Source: Indolivaga macrotermitis
GTDB lineage: Bacteria; Bacteroidota; Bacteroidia; Bacteroidales; Dysgonomonadaceae
Length of the DNA stretch: 64,000 nt
Direction of reading: 5' to 3'
NCBI RefSeq assembly: GCF_900128985.1
Contig: NZ_FQUC01000015.1
Location: 1 to 64,000, forward strand
Below are positions 1 through 7,506 of the stretch, one piece after another (positions within the stretch are counted from its first letter, which is position 1; every line of letters starts with the position of its first letter). The translations under genes were made by a program, and so were the position numbers. Below the pieces are notes generated by a model. The model worked only from the letters and a program-made list of their open reading frames with translations. It had not been told where the DNA came from and made no database searches.

Positions 1-642
1 TTTAAGATTGGGGAACTCTATGGTTTTAAAATACTTGTCAAAACGGAGGAAAGCCAAAAAGAAGGCTCGATGTTTAAAGACAACCGTTTCTTTATCGAGG
101 GAGAGGGAAATATCAAGTATTCTTATAACAACGGACATATCGCTACTGACCCGTTACTGGCTTCGACAAACTTCCTGAAAGCATTGGATAGGATACCTGT
201 CCTGATAGATAAATACCAATCGGACAATCAAAAGCTGGAAAAAGATCTGCCTGTACTCAAAGAGGTAATGGATTCGGTATGGAAGAAGGAACCGGAGCTA
301 AAGGAACTCAAATCCCAGTTGGATTCGCTCAGCAGGCAGATTAACCTAAATTTGGAGAATAAGGACAAAAATCAGGGACAGGTTACGGATGTCGCGAAAC
401 GAACGCAAACGGCTGATATACCGAAGATGAAGGATATAAAGCCGGAAGCAGCTGCTCCAAACAAGCCGGAGCAACCGGAAGCTGTATCGAATATACGTTC
501 CGGACGGGCTATGTCCATCAAGGACATAGTGGAGGCCAATCCCGGCAGGATCATTATCGCCAAGCCGGATACGGGGAATACGTCGCAGGACGGCCGGCAG
601 ATTGAACAGCGGAAGAGGCCGGCAAAAGGCTTCGGGATTTAA
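1..642 (+). CDS. C-terminal part of a giant N6-methylase/SNF2-helicase-type element protein (5'-truncated)
   Basis: The frame is open from base 1, so this is the end of a longer protein whose start is outside the window; the ATG at 70 is internal. The readable part (about 213 residues) has a segment of the type FFxxGEGNIKYSYNNGHIATDP followed by a charged helical region (LDRIPVLIDKY to LDSLSRQI), which I recognise from the tails of the very large DNA methylase/helicase proteins carried by Bacteroides conjugative elements. The last 80 residues are Pro/Lys-rich and probably disordered. These proteins are thought to modify or protect element DNA. The family assignment rests on remembered similarity of the tail only; no catalytic motif is in the window. 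Confidence 0.6.
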   Translation, partial: FKIGELYGFKILVKTEESQKEGSMFKDNRFFIEGEGNIKYSYNNGHIATDPLLASTNFLKALDRIPVLIDKYQSDNQKLEKDLPVLKEVMDSVWKKEPELKELKSQLDSLSRQINLNLENKDKNQGQVTDVAKRTQTADIPKMKDIKPEAAAPNKPEQPEAVSNIRSGRAMSIKDIVEANPGRIIIAKPDTGNTSQDGRQIEQRKRPAKGFGI

Positions 643-702
643 ACCGGATATGGATATTCCAAACTTATAAATTATTTACCAACCATTTAAAAATTTTAAA
701 TT

Positions 703-1500
703 ATGTGTATCGTATTGATAAAAGTAGTATTGTCGGCTGTAGCCGGACTGGTGTGGTGCGTATTGGTCGTGTTCTTCTGTATGTGTGTAGAACATCTGCT
801 CTTTAAGAAAACACGCAGGCCCGCGTTGACTGATAAGGAGGTTATCCTTATCAAAGAAGTACTGGCGGGACATATCTGCCTGCCGCAGGTAGCCAACGAC
901 GGCTTGTTCGTGCAGTGCGTGGACAGGATAGAGCAGGTTTTCGAGCAGTTCATCGCCAAAAACGGACGGCAAGCCGGAAGGCTGGAAGAACTCAGCGAAA
1001 GGCTCTCCGCGATGTATATGGAAAATAAAAAAAATGAAGTTCAGACACATACATTTCCTCTTATTGAAGCGGATGACGCAGGATTGGAATTGGAGCAGGA
1101 AGAGGTATTCTCACAGGGCTTATCCTTTGAGGAAATACTTCGCGGCAGGGATAGCGAGAAAAAGGGGAAGGAAAGGGAAAAAGAGAAGAAAGAAAAAGAA
1201 AGCCTGTTGAATGCTTCGATAGACAGTACCGGCCTTCCTCCCTACAGCCGCGGCATTTTCCGATACAGCATGTCCTGCGCTACTGTAAACGATATTTTAC
1301 AGGTCATGGTCTGCTTTGGTTCCCGCAAGTCCCTGCTGAAAATACGCGGTATCGGGGATGTATCCGTCGACAGGCTGGAAGCGTTCATGCTGGACAACGG
1401 GCTGATGTACATGCGGAACCATATGTACCAGTCGGAATACGAAGATCCGGAAGCGCTGGCGGTATTGCGGGAAAACAAGAAATTCCCACGTATAAGATAA
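703..1500 (+). CDS. Element-borne membrane-anchored protein with HhH (RpoA-CTD-like) C-terminus
   Basis: A 265-residue protein of unknown function. The first 30 residues form one hydrophobic segment (VVLSAVAGLVWCVLVVFFCMCVEHLLF), so it is probably anchored in the inner membrane. A highly charged Lys/Glu run lies near residues 145-168. Residues 195-230 have the pattern TVNDIL...LLKIRGIGDVSVDRLEAFMLDNGL, which resembles the helix-hairpin-helix fold of the RNA polymerase alpha C-terminal domain and suggests DNA or protein binding. It lies 60 bp after the methylase-type gene and 50 bp before two HTH genes, all on one strand. I do not recognise a named family. Confidence 0.7.
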   Translation: MCIVLIKVVLSAVAGLVWCVLVVFFCMCVEHLLFKKTRRPALTDKEVILIKEVLAGHICLPQVANDGLFVQCVDRIEQVFEQFIAKNGRQAGRLEELSERLSAMYMENKKNEVQTHTFPLIEADDAGLELEQEEVFSQGLSFEEILRGRDSEKKGKEREKEKKEKESLLNASIDSTGLPPYSRGIFRYSMSCATVNDILQVMVCFGSRKSLLKIRGIGDVSVDRLEAFMLDNGLMYMRNHMYQSEYEDPEALAVLRENKKFPRIR

Positions 1501-1550
1501 TCAGGCCTGTTACAGGATAAAAACAACATAAAACAAAAGGATAAAACAAT

Positions 1551-1838
1551 ATGGAAATAAAAATGATAGAAGGAAAAGTATATGAGCGGTTCAGGCAGCA
1601 GGTAAAGGCCTTGTTGGAGAAGACCCGTAAACTGTCCCCGAAGCGCGTGGACGAAGAATGGTACAATAACCGGGATGTCTGCCGCCTGCTGGGCGTGTCG
1701 CTCAGGACACTGCAAACCTACCGGGACAAGGGACTGATCCCTTATTCGCAGGTGGGCCACAAGTGCTACTACAAGATAAAGGATGTGGAATGCTTTATGG
1801 AGAAGAACAGGACGGAAATGGGTCGGAGACAGAGATAA
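1551..1838 (+). CDS. Small helix-turn-helix (excisionase/MerR-like) protein 1
   Basis: A 95-residue protein with an HTH_17-type domain at about residues 37-85: NNRDVCRLLGVSLRTLQTYRDKGLIPYSQVG followed by a hydrophobic wing (CYYKIKDVECFME). Such proteins are common on Bacteroidales elements, where excisionase-like members direct recombination or control transfer genes. It is followed 33 bp later by a second gene of the same family, so the pair is probably co-transcribed. DNA binding is a family inference; which promoter or att site it binds cannot be told. Confidence 0.8.
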   Translation: MEIKMIEGKVYERFRQQVKALLEKTRKLSPKRVDEEWYNNRDVCRLLGVSLRTLQTYRDKGLIPYSQVGHKCYYKIKDVECFMEKNRTEMGRRQR

Positions 1839-1870
1839 ATAATATTTAAACCTATAAGAGATAAACAGAT

Positions 1871-2179
1871 ATGGACATACATGATATTTTAAACCACAGG
1901 TCTTCCGAGATACTCGAATTATTTTACAACATGGAGAAAATAGACGAAAACATTGACAACTATGCGAATACCCATGAGCAGGCATTGGCCAACGGATCTT
2001 TTCTGGGCAACAAGGACGTATGCAAGTTATTACAAATAAGCCCCCGCACCCTTCAGGATTACCGGGACAAGCGGCTGATCGCCTTCTATAAACTGGAAGG
2101 CAAGGTATTATACAAAATGTCCGATATCTTCAAAATGCTGGAAAATAACTATTTTGACGCATGGAAGCAGAAGAGGTAA
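1871..2179 (+). CDS. Small helix-turn-helix (excisionase/MerR-like) protein 2
   Basis: A 102-residue paralogue of the preceding protein. Its HTH is at residues 45-95 (NKDVCKLLQISPRTLQDYRDKRLIAFYKLEGKVLY), sharing the 'RTLQ-YRDK-LI' core with its neighbour, while the N-terminus is different and acidic. Tandem pairs of this kind are frequent in Bacteroidales integrative elements as regulator/excisionase sets. A strong terminator follows at 2212, closing the backbone transcription unit before the AT-rich cargo. Confidence 0.8.
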   Translation: MDIHDILNHRSSEILELFYNMEKIDENIDNYANTHEQALANGSFLGNKDVCKLLQISPRTLQDYRDKRLIAFYKLEGKVLYKMSDIFKMLENNYFDAWKQKR

Positions 2180-2211
2180 ATTCCGGATCATTGACAGCAA
2201 CAGCTAAGAAT

Positions 2212-2247
2212 AAAAATACCCGAATGATTTTTCATCCGGGTATTTTT
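2212..2247 (+). terminator. Rho-independent terminator after HTH pair
   Basis: Perfect 11-bp stem (AAAAATACCCG at 2212-2222 with CGGGTATTTTT at 2237-2247), 14-nt loop, with the T run forming the 3' arm. It ends the element-backbone operon. Its TACCCG/CGGGTA stem core resembles that of the terminator at 4149, at the other end of the SIR2 gene. Confidence 0.85.
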
Positions 2248-2532
2248 TGCTTTTGACTTAATTTAAGTGGGAATTCTGTATCACTGGCGGAACTAACTTA
2301 CTTATTTCTGGATAGATATATTGCCAACCAACCCCATTTTTCCATAAGATTCCCGCATGAAAAATGGAAACCCTATCAGTTATTATAATATTTCACCATA
2401 AAACTACAAAATGGGTACATAACTAGGAAATTGTTGGCATTAAGACTTTTTATGGATTTAAAATATTAAAATCATGAAGATTTTATTTTTAATTTATCTA
2501 TACACAAAGGTTAAGTTAAATATGTATATTTG
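2248..2532 (+). promoter_or_regulatory. AT-rich gap with promoter for the SIR2 gene
   Basis: About 300 bp without a gene; strongly AT-rich, marking the start of the cargo island. The only clear signal is a perfect Bacteroidota -7 element TAtaTTTG at 2525-2532. A transcription start about 7 nt downstream would leave a leader of roughly 8 nt before the ATG at 2547. No clear -33 TTTG box was seen at the usual distance. Confidence 0.55.
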
Positions 2533-2546
2533 AATTGATAAATTTT

Positions 2547-4133
2547 ATGATTATGGAAATAAAAGATTTTGTATCCAAATTTAATTCTCATCCGGTTTTA
2601 TTTGTCGGAACAGGAATGAGTCTAAGGTATCTGAAAAACTCTTTTACATGGGATTCTGTTTTAGAAAAGATATGCAACATTGTCTATCAGGATGAAGAAT
2701 ATTATTTAGATATAAAAGCTAAATGCACTCTTAATAATGGAGGCTTTGATTACCCGGGAATTGCCTCAATCATAGAAAAAGCATTTAATGAAAAACTCCA
2801 GAATGAAAGAAATGGAGAATTCAGCAGTATTAATGATTTATATTATAAGACGATAAAGGATGGAAAACCAATAAGCCGTTTTAAATTATACTTATCTCTC
2901 TTATTTTCAGAGATGAACTATAAAACAGAAAAAAAAGATGAACTGGACTTACTGAAACAATTAAGAGATAATATCAGTTCAGTAATAACAACCAATTACG
3001 ATAGATTATTAGAGAATATATTCGAATTTACTCCAATCATAGGGAATGATATTTTGTTAACTAATCCATATGGTTCTTTATATAAGATACATGGATGCGT
3101 ATTAATGCCCGACCGTATAATTATAACAGAAGAAGATTATGAGAAATCGAAATATCAGGATGAACTGATCAGGGCACAGCTATTATCTTTATTCGTACAT
3201 AATCCTGTGATATTTTTAGGATATGGGGCGCAAGATGAAAATGTTAATAATATCTTGAGGACTGTATTTAAGTATGCTGAAGGAAACACTGAAATACTGC
3301 AAAAAATAAAGAACAATTTTCTACTTGTGGAATATGAAGAAGATTCTGATAATACTATTGTCTCCGATTATGATCTAAAAATAGATGGAGTTTCCATACA
3401 AATAAAGAAGATAAAGACAGATAACTATTCAGCCTTATACAAAGCGCTGATTGAAGCTAAATATCCAATATCAGCAATGGATATCAGAAAAGTCCAGAAT
3501 ATCATGTATGATATTGTCAGGCCGACGAAGAAGGAGGAGAACAGGGCTGTCCGGGAAGTTGTCGTTGTTGACTCGAAAGAATCAATAAATAACAGTGACC
3601 GGGTTCTTGTCATAACATATGGGAGTAGAGAAACAGCCAATACGATAAAAGAAACGATCTTCAAAGAAAAGTTAGTCAGGACACATATGGTCGCTGATGA
3701 TTTCATGGCGGACTATTTTGAAATATTGGCACATAGGGATGCTGAAACAATCAAGGTTATAGATGACCTGATCATTCCTAGTAACCAATATTTTCCAATC
3801 TTTGGATTCCTTCAAATCTATAATAAGCTTAAAAATAAGACCAAGATAAAAAAGATACAACAGGATATCCTAAACAAGTTTGTCACTAAAGAAAAATCCA
3901 AGAAAGATTTTATTATTCATTCCTCGATTGAAGCTATATACAAGGATGCCAATATTGCAACTTCATTTAAGCATCCAACTGTAATATGGAATGTCTGGAA
4001 TGGTAATATCCCCCTGGATAATCTGGAACAATTTCTTCGGTCTTATCCAAACGAGGAGAAGAAAGACTCAAAATACAGAAGATTGATTAGCTTGTATGAC
4101 TATAAAAAATATGGTTCCGCAAAAGAGGTTTAG
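2547..4133 (+). CDS. SIR2-like domain protein, probable NAD-consuming anti-phage effector
   Basis: A 528-residue protein. Its N-terminal 240 residues are a SIR2_2-type Rossmann domain: FVGTGMS (about residues 19-25), TTNYDR (148-153, with the Asn used by bacterial SIR2 NADases), HG (His182) and FLGYGAQDEN (224-233). In defence systems such domains (ThsA, DSR, SIR2-HerA, SIR2-Argonaute) degrade NAD+ on infection and stop growth. The C-terminal 290 residues match no family I can name; they may sense or oligomerise. It lies alone between two terminators on a mobile element, typical of a single-gene defence cargo. I chose ATG 2547 because the TTG at 2535 would overlap the probable transcription start; ATG 2553 is also possible. 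Activity is inferred. Confidence 0.8.
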   Translation: MIMEIKDFVSKFNSHPVLFVGTGMSLRYLKNSFTWDSVLEKICNIVYQDEEYYLDIKAKCTLNNGGFDYPGIASIIEKAFNEKLQNERNGEFSSINDLYYKTIKDGKPISRFKLYLSLLFSEMNYKTEKKDELDLLKQLRDNISSVITTNYDRLLENIFEFTPIIGNDILLTNPYGSLYKIHGCVLMPDRIIITEEDYEKSKYQDELIRAQLLSLFVHNPVIFLGYGAQDENVNNILRTVFKYAEGNTEILQKIKNNFLLVEYEEDSDNTIVSDYDLKIDGVSIQIKKIKTDNYSALYKALIEAKYPISAMDIRKVQNIMYDIVRPTKKEENRAVREVVVVDSKESINNSDRVLVITYGSRETANTIKETIFKEKLVRTHMVADDFMADYFEILAHRDAETIKVIDDLIIPSNQYFPIFGFLQIYNKLKNKTKIKKIQQDILNKFVTKEKSKKDFIIHSSIEAIYKDANIATSFKHPTVIWNVWNGNIPLDNLEQFLRSYPNEEKKDSKYRRLISLYDYKKYGSAKEV

Positions 4134-4148
4134 ATAAGATCACAAAAT

Positions 4149-4173
4149 AATACCCGAGAATACCTCGGGTATT
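4149..4173. terminator. Bidirectional terminator between SIR2 and ASCH genes
   Basis: 10-bp perfect stem (AATACCCGAG at 4149-4158 with CTCGGGTATT at 4164-4173) and 5-nt loop between two convergent genes; AT-rich flanks on both sides suit both strands. Confidence 0.75.
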
Positions 4174-4175
4174 TA

Positions 4176-4568
4176 TTATAATGATAGTACATCTTCATAT
4201 AGATAACGAAAAGACTGGGGAGGTATAAAATTTTCAAATATTTTATACGGATTAATCGGGGCATCGTATTTCTTCAGATTCCCTATTTTCAAAGCATAAG
4301 CTTTATCTCTGTTTTCAAAGTAAGAATCATAGAATGACTTTGTAATGCCTGATTGCTTTTCTGTATCTTCCCATATCTTTTCCGGCGTATCTTCCAATAT
4401 CTTTGAAATTTCAAATTCTCCGACTATCATTCCAACCGGCATTGTTGAATAGATGATGACGGAATGAACTTCCTTATTCGAGAATATATTTTTTCTATAC
4501 TCAAACCTTTTATTTCCATTAAAGATTTGTTCTACAAATTCGGGTTTAATTGATAATAATATTTTCAT
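4176..4568 (-). CDS. ASCH-domain (PUA-like) protein
   Basis: A 130-residue protein that looks like a complete ASCH domain: MKILLSIKPEFVEQIFNGNKRFEYRK at the start, a central VIIYSTMPVGMIVGEFEI strand pair, and PPQSFRYL near the end. ASCH folds resemble PUA and EVE domains, and are believed to bind RNA or modified nucleotides. Its start lies 23 bp inside the end of the upstream GNAT gene on the same strand, so the two are almost certainly translated together and probably act together. The function in this setting is unknown. Confidence 0.75.
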   Translation of the reverse strand: MKILLSIKPEFVEQIFNGNKRFEYRKNIFSNKEVHSVIIYSTMPVGMIVGEFEISKILEDTPEKIWEDTEKQSGITKSFYDSYFENRDKAYALKIGNLKKYDAPINPYKIFENFIPPQSFRYLYEDVLSL

Positions 4569-5592
4569 ATACTTGTCCTCTGGCTAAAAGTCTATTAAAT
4601 TGCTCATCTGTCAATCTGAAAAATCCCCAATATTCGGGATTTATACCTAACTCATCCATTAATATTTGCTTGGTTATTCTTCTGTTGAGCGCAATATTAT
4701 ATGTCATTTTTATAACAGTTAAGTTTCGTTGCTGGTTGAACCATTTGATCAAATCTTCCCTGTCAAAAATACTATATGCATTTGCATATTGAATAAACTC
4801 ATTTATATTAGCAAAATCATTTTTAGTTTTTACCTCTTCAACAACACATATAGACGTTATCACACTCCTGTAATGCGCCGGACCAAGATTGTCTTTTGTC
4901 CGGTATATCGCAATTATATCCCTTGCCCTAAGTAAATTGACATCCCTCATAAAGCATATGTATATTTTATGAATACTATTCGTATGAGAAATATCTTCAA
5001 TCAAATTGTAATTTTCATTCCTCAATATAGAGTCAGGAAAAAGTTTTGTATGATACTCCGGATAAATTGATAACGCAAATTTACGCCTATTATTGGATTG
5101 AATCAAGGGATAGTCAAGAATAACATCATCGGAAAATGTTCGCATGTTTTTTACGAGTACCTGTTCTGTTCCATTATCTGTTGTTTTTATTCCTGCACTA
5201 ACAAAACCATAACGTTCTAATAACCCGATCAATGCATCATGCTCATTAAAGACTGTAACATAAGCTTCATCAACATCCTCAACAATTGCTTTATCCATTA
5301 TTTTTTTGACAAAACGCTCTCCAAAGCGTGTCCCATGAGGATTTACTTTAAATGTCCCTACCTTTAATCGTTTTTTATTTGGTCTTACTGGCTCAATATC
5401 ATCTAAACTTCCGTTTTCTATCTTTAGATATAAAAAACCGGCAATATTCCCCTTCATATCGTACTGAACATAGACAGTTGCCCCTTCAGCAGCTTTTCTT
5501 CCAAACCAATCGCTAAATTCAGCGTAACTTTCTTTAAGGGAGTCGAAGAATAGATCATCTAAGTTTATTTCGGAAAATGCTTTTATTTCCAT
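4546..5592 (-). CDS. GNAT N-acetyltransferase fused to a PUA/ASCH-like C-terminal domain
   Basis: A 348-residue protein in two parts. Residues about 1-140 are a GNAT fold (VYVQYDMKGNIAGFLYLKIE; LKVGTFKVNPHGTRFGERFVKKIMDKA as the acetyl-CoA binding motif A region; GLLERYGFVSAG). After a linker, residues about 200-310 contain a strand-rich part (LLRARDIIAIYRTKD, AHYRSVITSICVVEEV) that resembles a PUA/EVE-like barrel. Together with the overlapping ASCH gene this gives a GNAT-PUA plus ASCH cassette, suggesting acetylation of RNA, nucleotides or translation components; this is inference. ATG 5592 fits the domain start; an upstream ATG at 5616 adds eight residues without homology. Confidence 0.7.
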   Translation of the reverse strand: MEIKAFSEINLDDLFFDSLKESYAEFSDWFGRKAAEGATVYVQYDMKGNIAGFLYLKIENGSLDDIEPVRPNKKRLKVGTFKVNPHGTRFGERFVKKIMDKAIVEDVDEAYVTVFNEHDALIGLLERYGFVSAGIKTTDNGTEQVLVKNMRTFSDDVILDYPLIQSNNRRKFALSIYPEYHTKLFPDSILRNENYNLIEDISHTNSIHKIYICFMRDVNLLRARDIIAIYRTKDNLGPAHYRSVITSICVVEEVKTKNDFANINEFIQYANAYSIFDREDLIKWFNQQRNLTVIKMTYNIALNRRITKQILMDELGINPEYWGFFRLTDEQFNRLLARGQVYENIIIN

Positions 5593-5751
5593 AGTGAACA
5601 ATTTAATGATTAACATTAAAAAATATATAATCTAAAATTAGACGTTCTTATATTTTCGTAAATGTATGAAAAAAAGATTTAATTTAACATTCTTGTTAAT
5701 TGTAGTGTATCAGTCGCTTCATTTTGACAGACCTCTGATGATTTTATCATT

Positions 5752-6162
5752 TTAATTCATCCCCAAATGCTGTTCCATATACGGAGGCAAACAATCGCTT
5801 ATACCCGGATGCAGACACCTCCTGATTATCCATTCCCGAATGACCTTCGCATGCCGTGAGTCGATACGAAAGGCCATTGCTATAACTACTTCCAGGTTTA
5901 CTTCGCGTATATCGTAACGGATACGGGTACCACTGGCATATAGGTCGTATTTACATGTTTCCTGCACGTTTAGTGTTTTTTCTTTAAGGATAACATTCAG
6001 GCAGGCGTTGATCTTTTGTACGCTCACATCAAAGAGTGAAGGCAGTTCTACCTTGCGGAGCCATATGGTAGCGTTTACAGGCTCAAATACAATCTTGTAT
6101 GAATTATTTTCCCCTTGCTCTATTTTTAGTATTCCTTTATTTGGGTTTTCTGATGTTTTCAT
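5752..6162 (-). CDS. Small RhuM-like protein coupled to integrase
   Basis: A 136-residue protein. Residues 35-115 (VELPSLFDVSVQKINACLNVILKE, then Y-ASGTRIRYDIREVNLEVVIAMAFRIDSRHAKVIREW) resemble the N-terminal domain of RhuM-family proteins, which often contain 'NLDMIIAIGYRVNS-RA-QFR-W'. RhuM proteins occur on islands; their biochemical role is unresolved. Its ATG overlaps the stop of the upstream integrase by 4 bp (ATGA), so translation is probably coupled. It may assist recombination or be a fragment of a longer RhuM ancestor, since full RhuM is about 300 residues. Confidence 0.65.
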   Translation of the reverse strand: MKTSENPNKGILKIEQGENNSYKIVFEPVNATIWLRKVELPSLFDVSVQKINACLNVILKEKTLNVQETCKYDLYASGTRIRYDIREVNLEVVIAMAFRIDSRHAKVIREWIIRRCLHPGISDCLPPYMEQHLGMN

Positions 6163-7427
6163 ATTGCTGTCTGTTGTAAATTTGTTTGTAAATGATTTGC
6201 TTGTGGAAAATGATATTTCCCGTCCAATCGCTTTTTCAAGGCCTGCATATCCTCATCCACCTTTTGATTCGTTATCTTGGCATAGATCTGTGTTGTACTA
6301 ATATTCTTATGTCCCAGCATACGGCTTAGCGTCTCGATAGGAACACCGTTCGACAGGCAAACGGTAGTCGAAAATGTGTGCCGGGCCTGATGGAACGAGA
6401 GCGCGTCCAAACCCGCGGCTTGCCGGATTTCTTCCATATAGTAATGGATAAGCGCATAATAAGGGACGTTAAAAACCTTGCTATTTTCATCATTTCCGGT
6501 TGGATTCCGGTATTTGCTGTAAATATCCGAGGCTATGCCTGTCAATGGGACAATAGCCTGCGTACCTGTCTTCTTGCGCCTGAGGCGTATCCATGTGACA
6601 CCCTGCCCGTCGGTAGATATATCCCCGTAGCTCAGGTTATGCAGGTCGGCATAGGCTAAACCGGTAAAGGCTGAAAAGATAAACAGGATGCGTACCCGTT
6701 CCGCTTTTTCGTTTGCCATGGGATTACACAGGATACGGTTCAGCTCTGTACGGGAAAGCCACCGGCGGGCAGTCTCTTCCTGCCTGCATTTATAGTCCGC
6801 GAAAGGGTTCTTGCGGAGCATCCCCCTGCTGATAGCCCGGTGTACCATATGTTTCAGTTTCATCAGCACGTTAAAAACCGTATTGACGGAAAAACCCCTG
6901 TTGAAACGCAGGAAGAACTCAAAATCTTCGATAAAGGAAGGTTGCAGTTCCCTGAAAGCGATATCCTCCAACCCGCATTTCTGCTGTATGAACTTCTCCA
7001 GGTTATTGTAAGCATGTACATAGCTGTAATAGCTGCCCTTCGACTTAACAATGCCTACGCCTTTAAGGTATTCCCCGTTATGCGCTCTGAACTCTGCCAG
7101 GAGCATCGGGATACCGGATTTAGCGGTGAGCAACGCGTTTTTCAAACTTTCGGCTGTTACGCAGGCATCTTCTTCCACCTGCCTGTTGTAATACTTTACG
7201 AGCTTCCGCTCATATTCTTCCAGCTTTTGGTTAAGTTCCCTGTCTACTTTATCCTTTCCGGTGGAACGTCCCTTTTTAACATTCCACAGGGCTGGGGCTA
7301 TCTCTTCCCCGGTTGAGAATTGGGTAAGTTTCCCGTCCACCGTGATCCTTCCCATTACCGGGCACTTGCCGTTTTTCTTTACCTTTTGACGGTTGATATA
7401 GAATAATATACTGAATGTACTGCGCAT
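6159..7427 (-). CDS. Tyrosine recombinase (IntDOT-type), integrase B
   Basis: A 422-residue site-specific recombinase. It has an arm-binding N-terminus (residues 1-90), a SAM-like core-binding domain (about 105-205) and a catalytic domain (225-400). Visible catalytic residues: Lys in RRKKTG (about 286), H346-x-x-R349, H373 (LGHKNIS) and nucleophile Y382 (TTQIYAKI). The usual first catalytic Arg is replaced by Ala258 in FTGLAYADL; IntDOT of CTnDOT is also known to lack this Arg. It probably integrates or excises the element. A second recombinase lies upstream on the same strand, and a RhuM-like gene overlaps its stop. Confidence 0.92.
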   Translation of the reverse strand: MRSTFSILFYINRQKVKKNGKCPVMGRITVDGKLTQFSTGEEIAPALWNVKKGRSTGKDKVDRELNQKLEEYERKLVKYYNRQVEEDACVTAESLKNALLTAKSGIPMLLAEFRAHNGEYLKGVGIVKSKGSYYSYVHAYNNLEKFIQQKCGLEDIAFRELQPSFIEDFEFFLRFNRGFSVNTVFNVLMKLKHMVHRAISRGMLRKNPFADYKCRQEETARRWLSRTELNRILCNPMANEKAERVRILFIFSAFTGLAYADLHNLSYGDISTDGQGVTWIRLRRKKTGTQAIVPLTGIASDIYSKYRNPTGNDENSKVFNVPYYALIHYYMEEIRQAAGLDALSFHQARHTFSTTVCLSNGVPIETLSRMLGHKNISTTQIYAKITNQKVDEDMQALKKRLDGKYHFPQANHLQTNLQQTAI

Positions 7428-7506
7428 GTTTTTTTGAGTTATAAGTTATAAATTATGAGTTATGAAATATCATTCAACAGAGCCAATTATTTGATTTGGA
7501 CATTAT

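Noticed and set aside
1242-1985. 247-residue minus-strand frame opposite the HhH and HTH genes
   Set aside because: Opposite-strand shadow of three supported genes; no recognisable domain.
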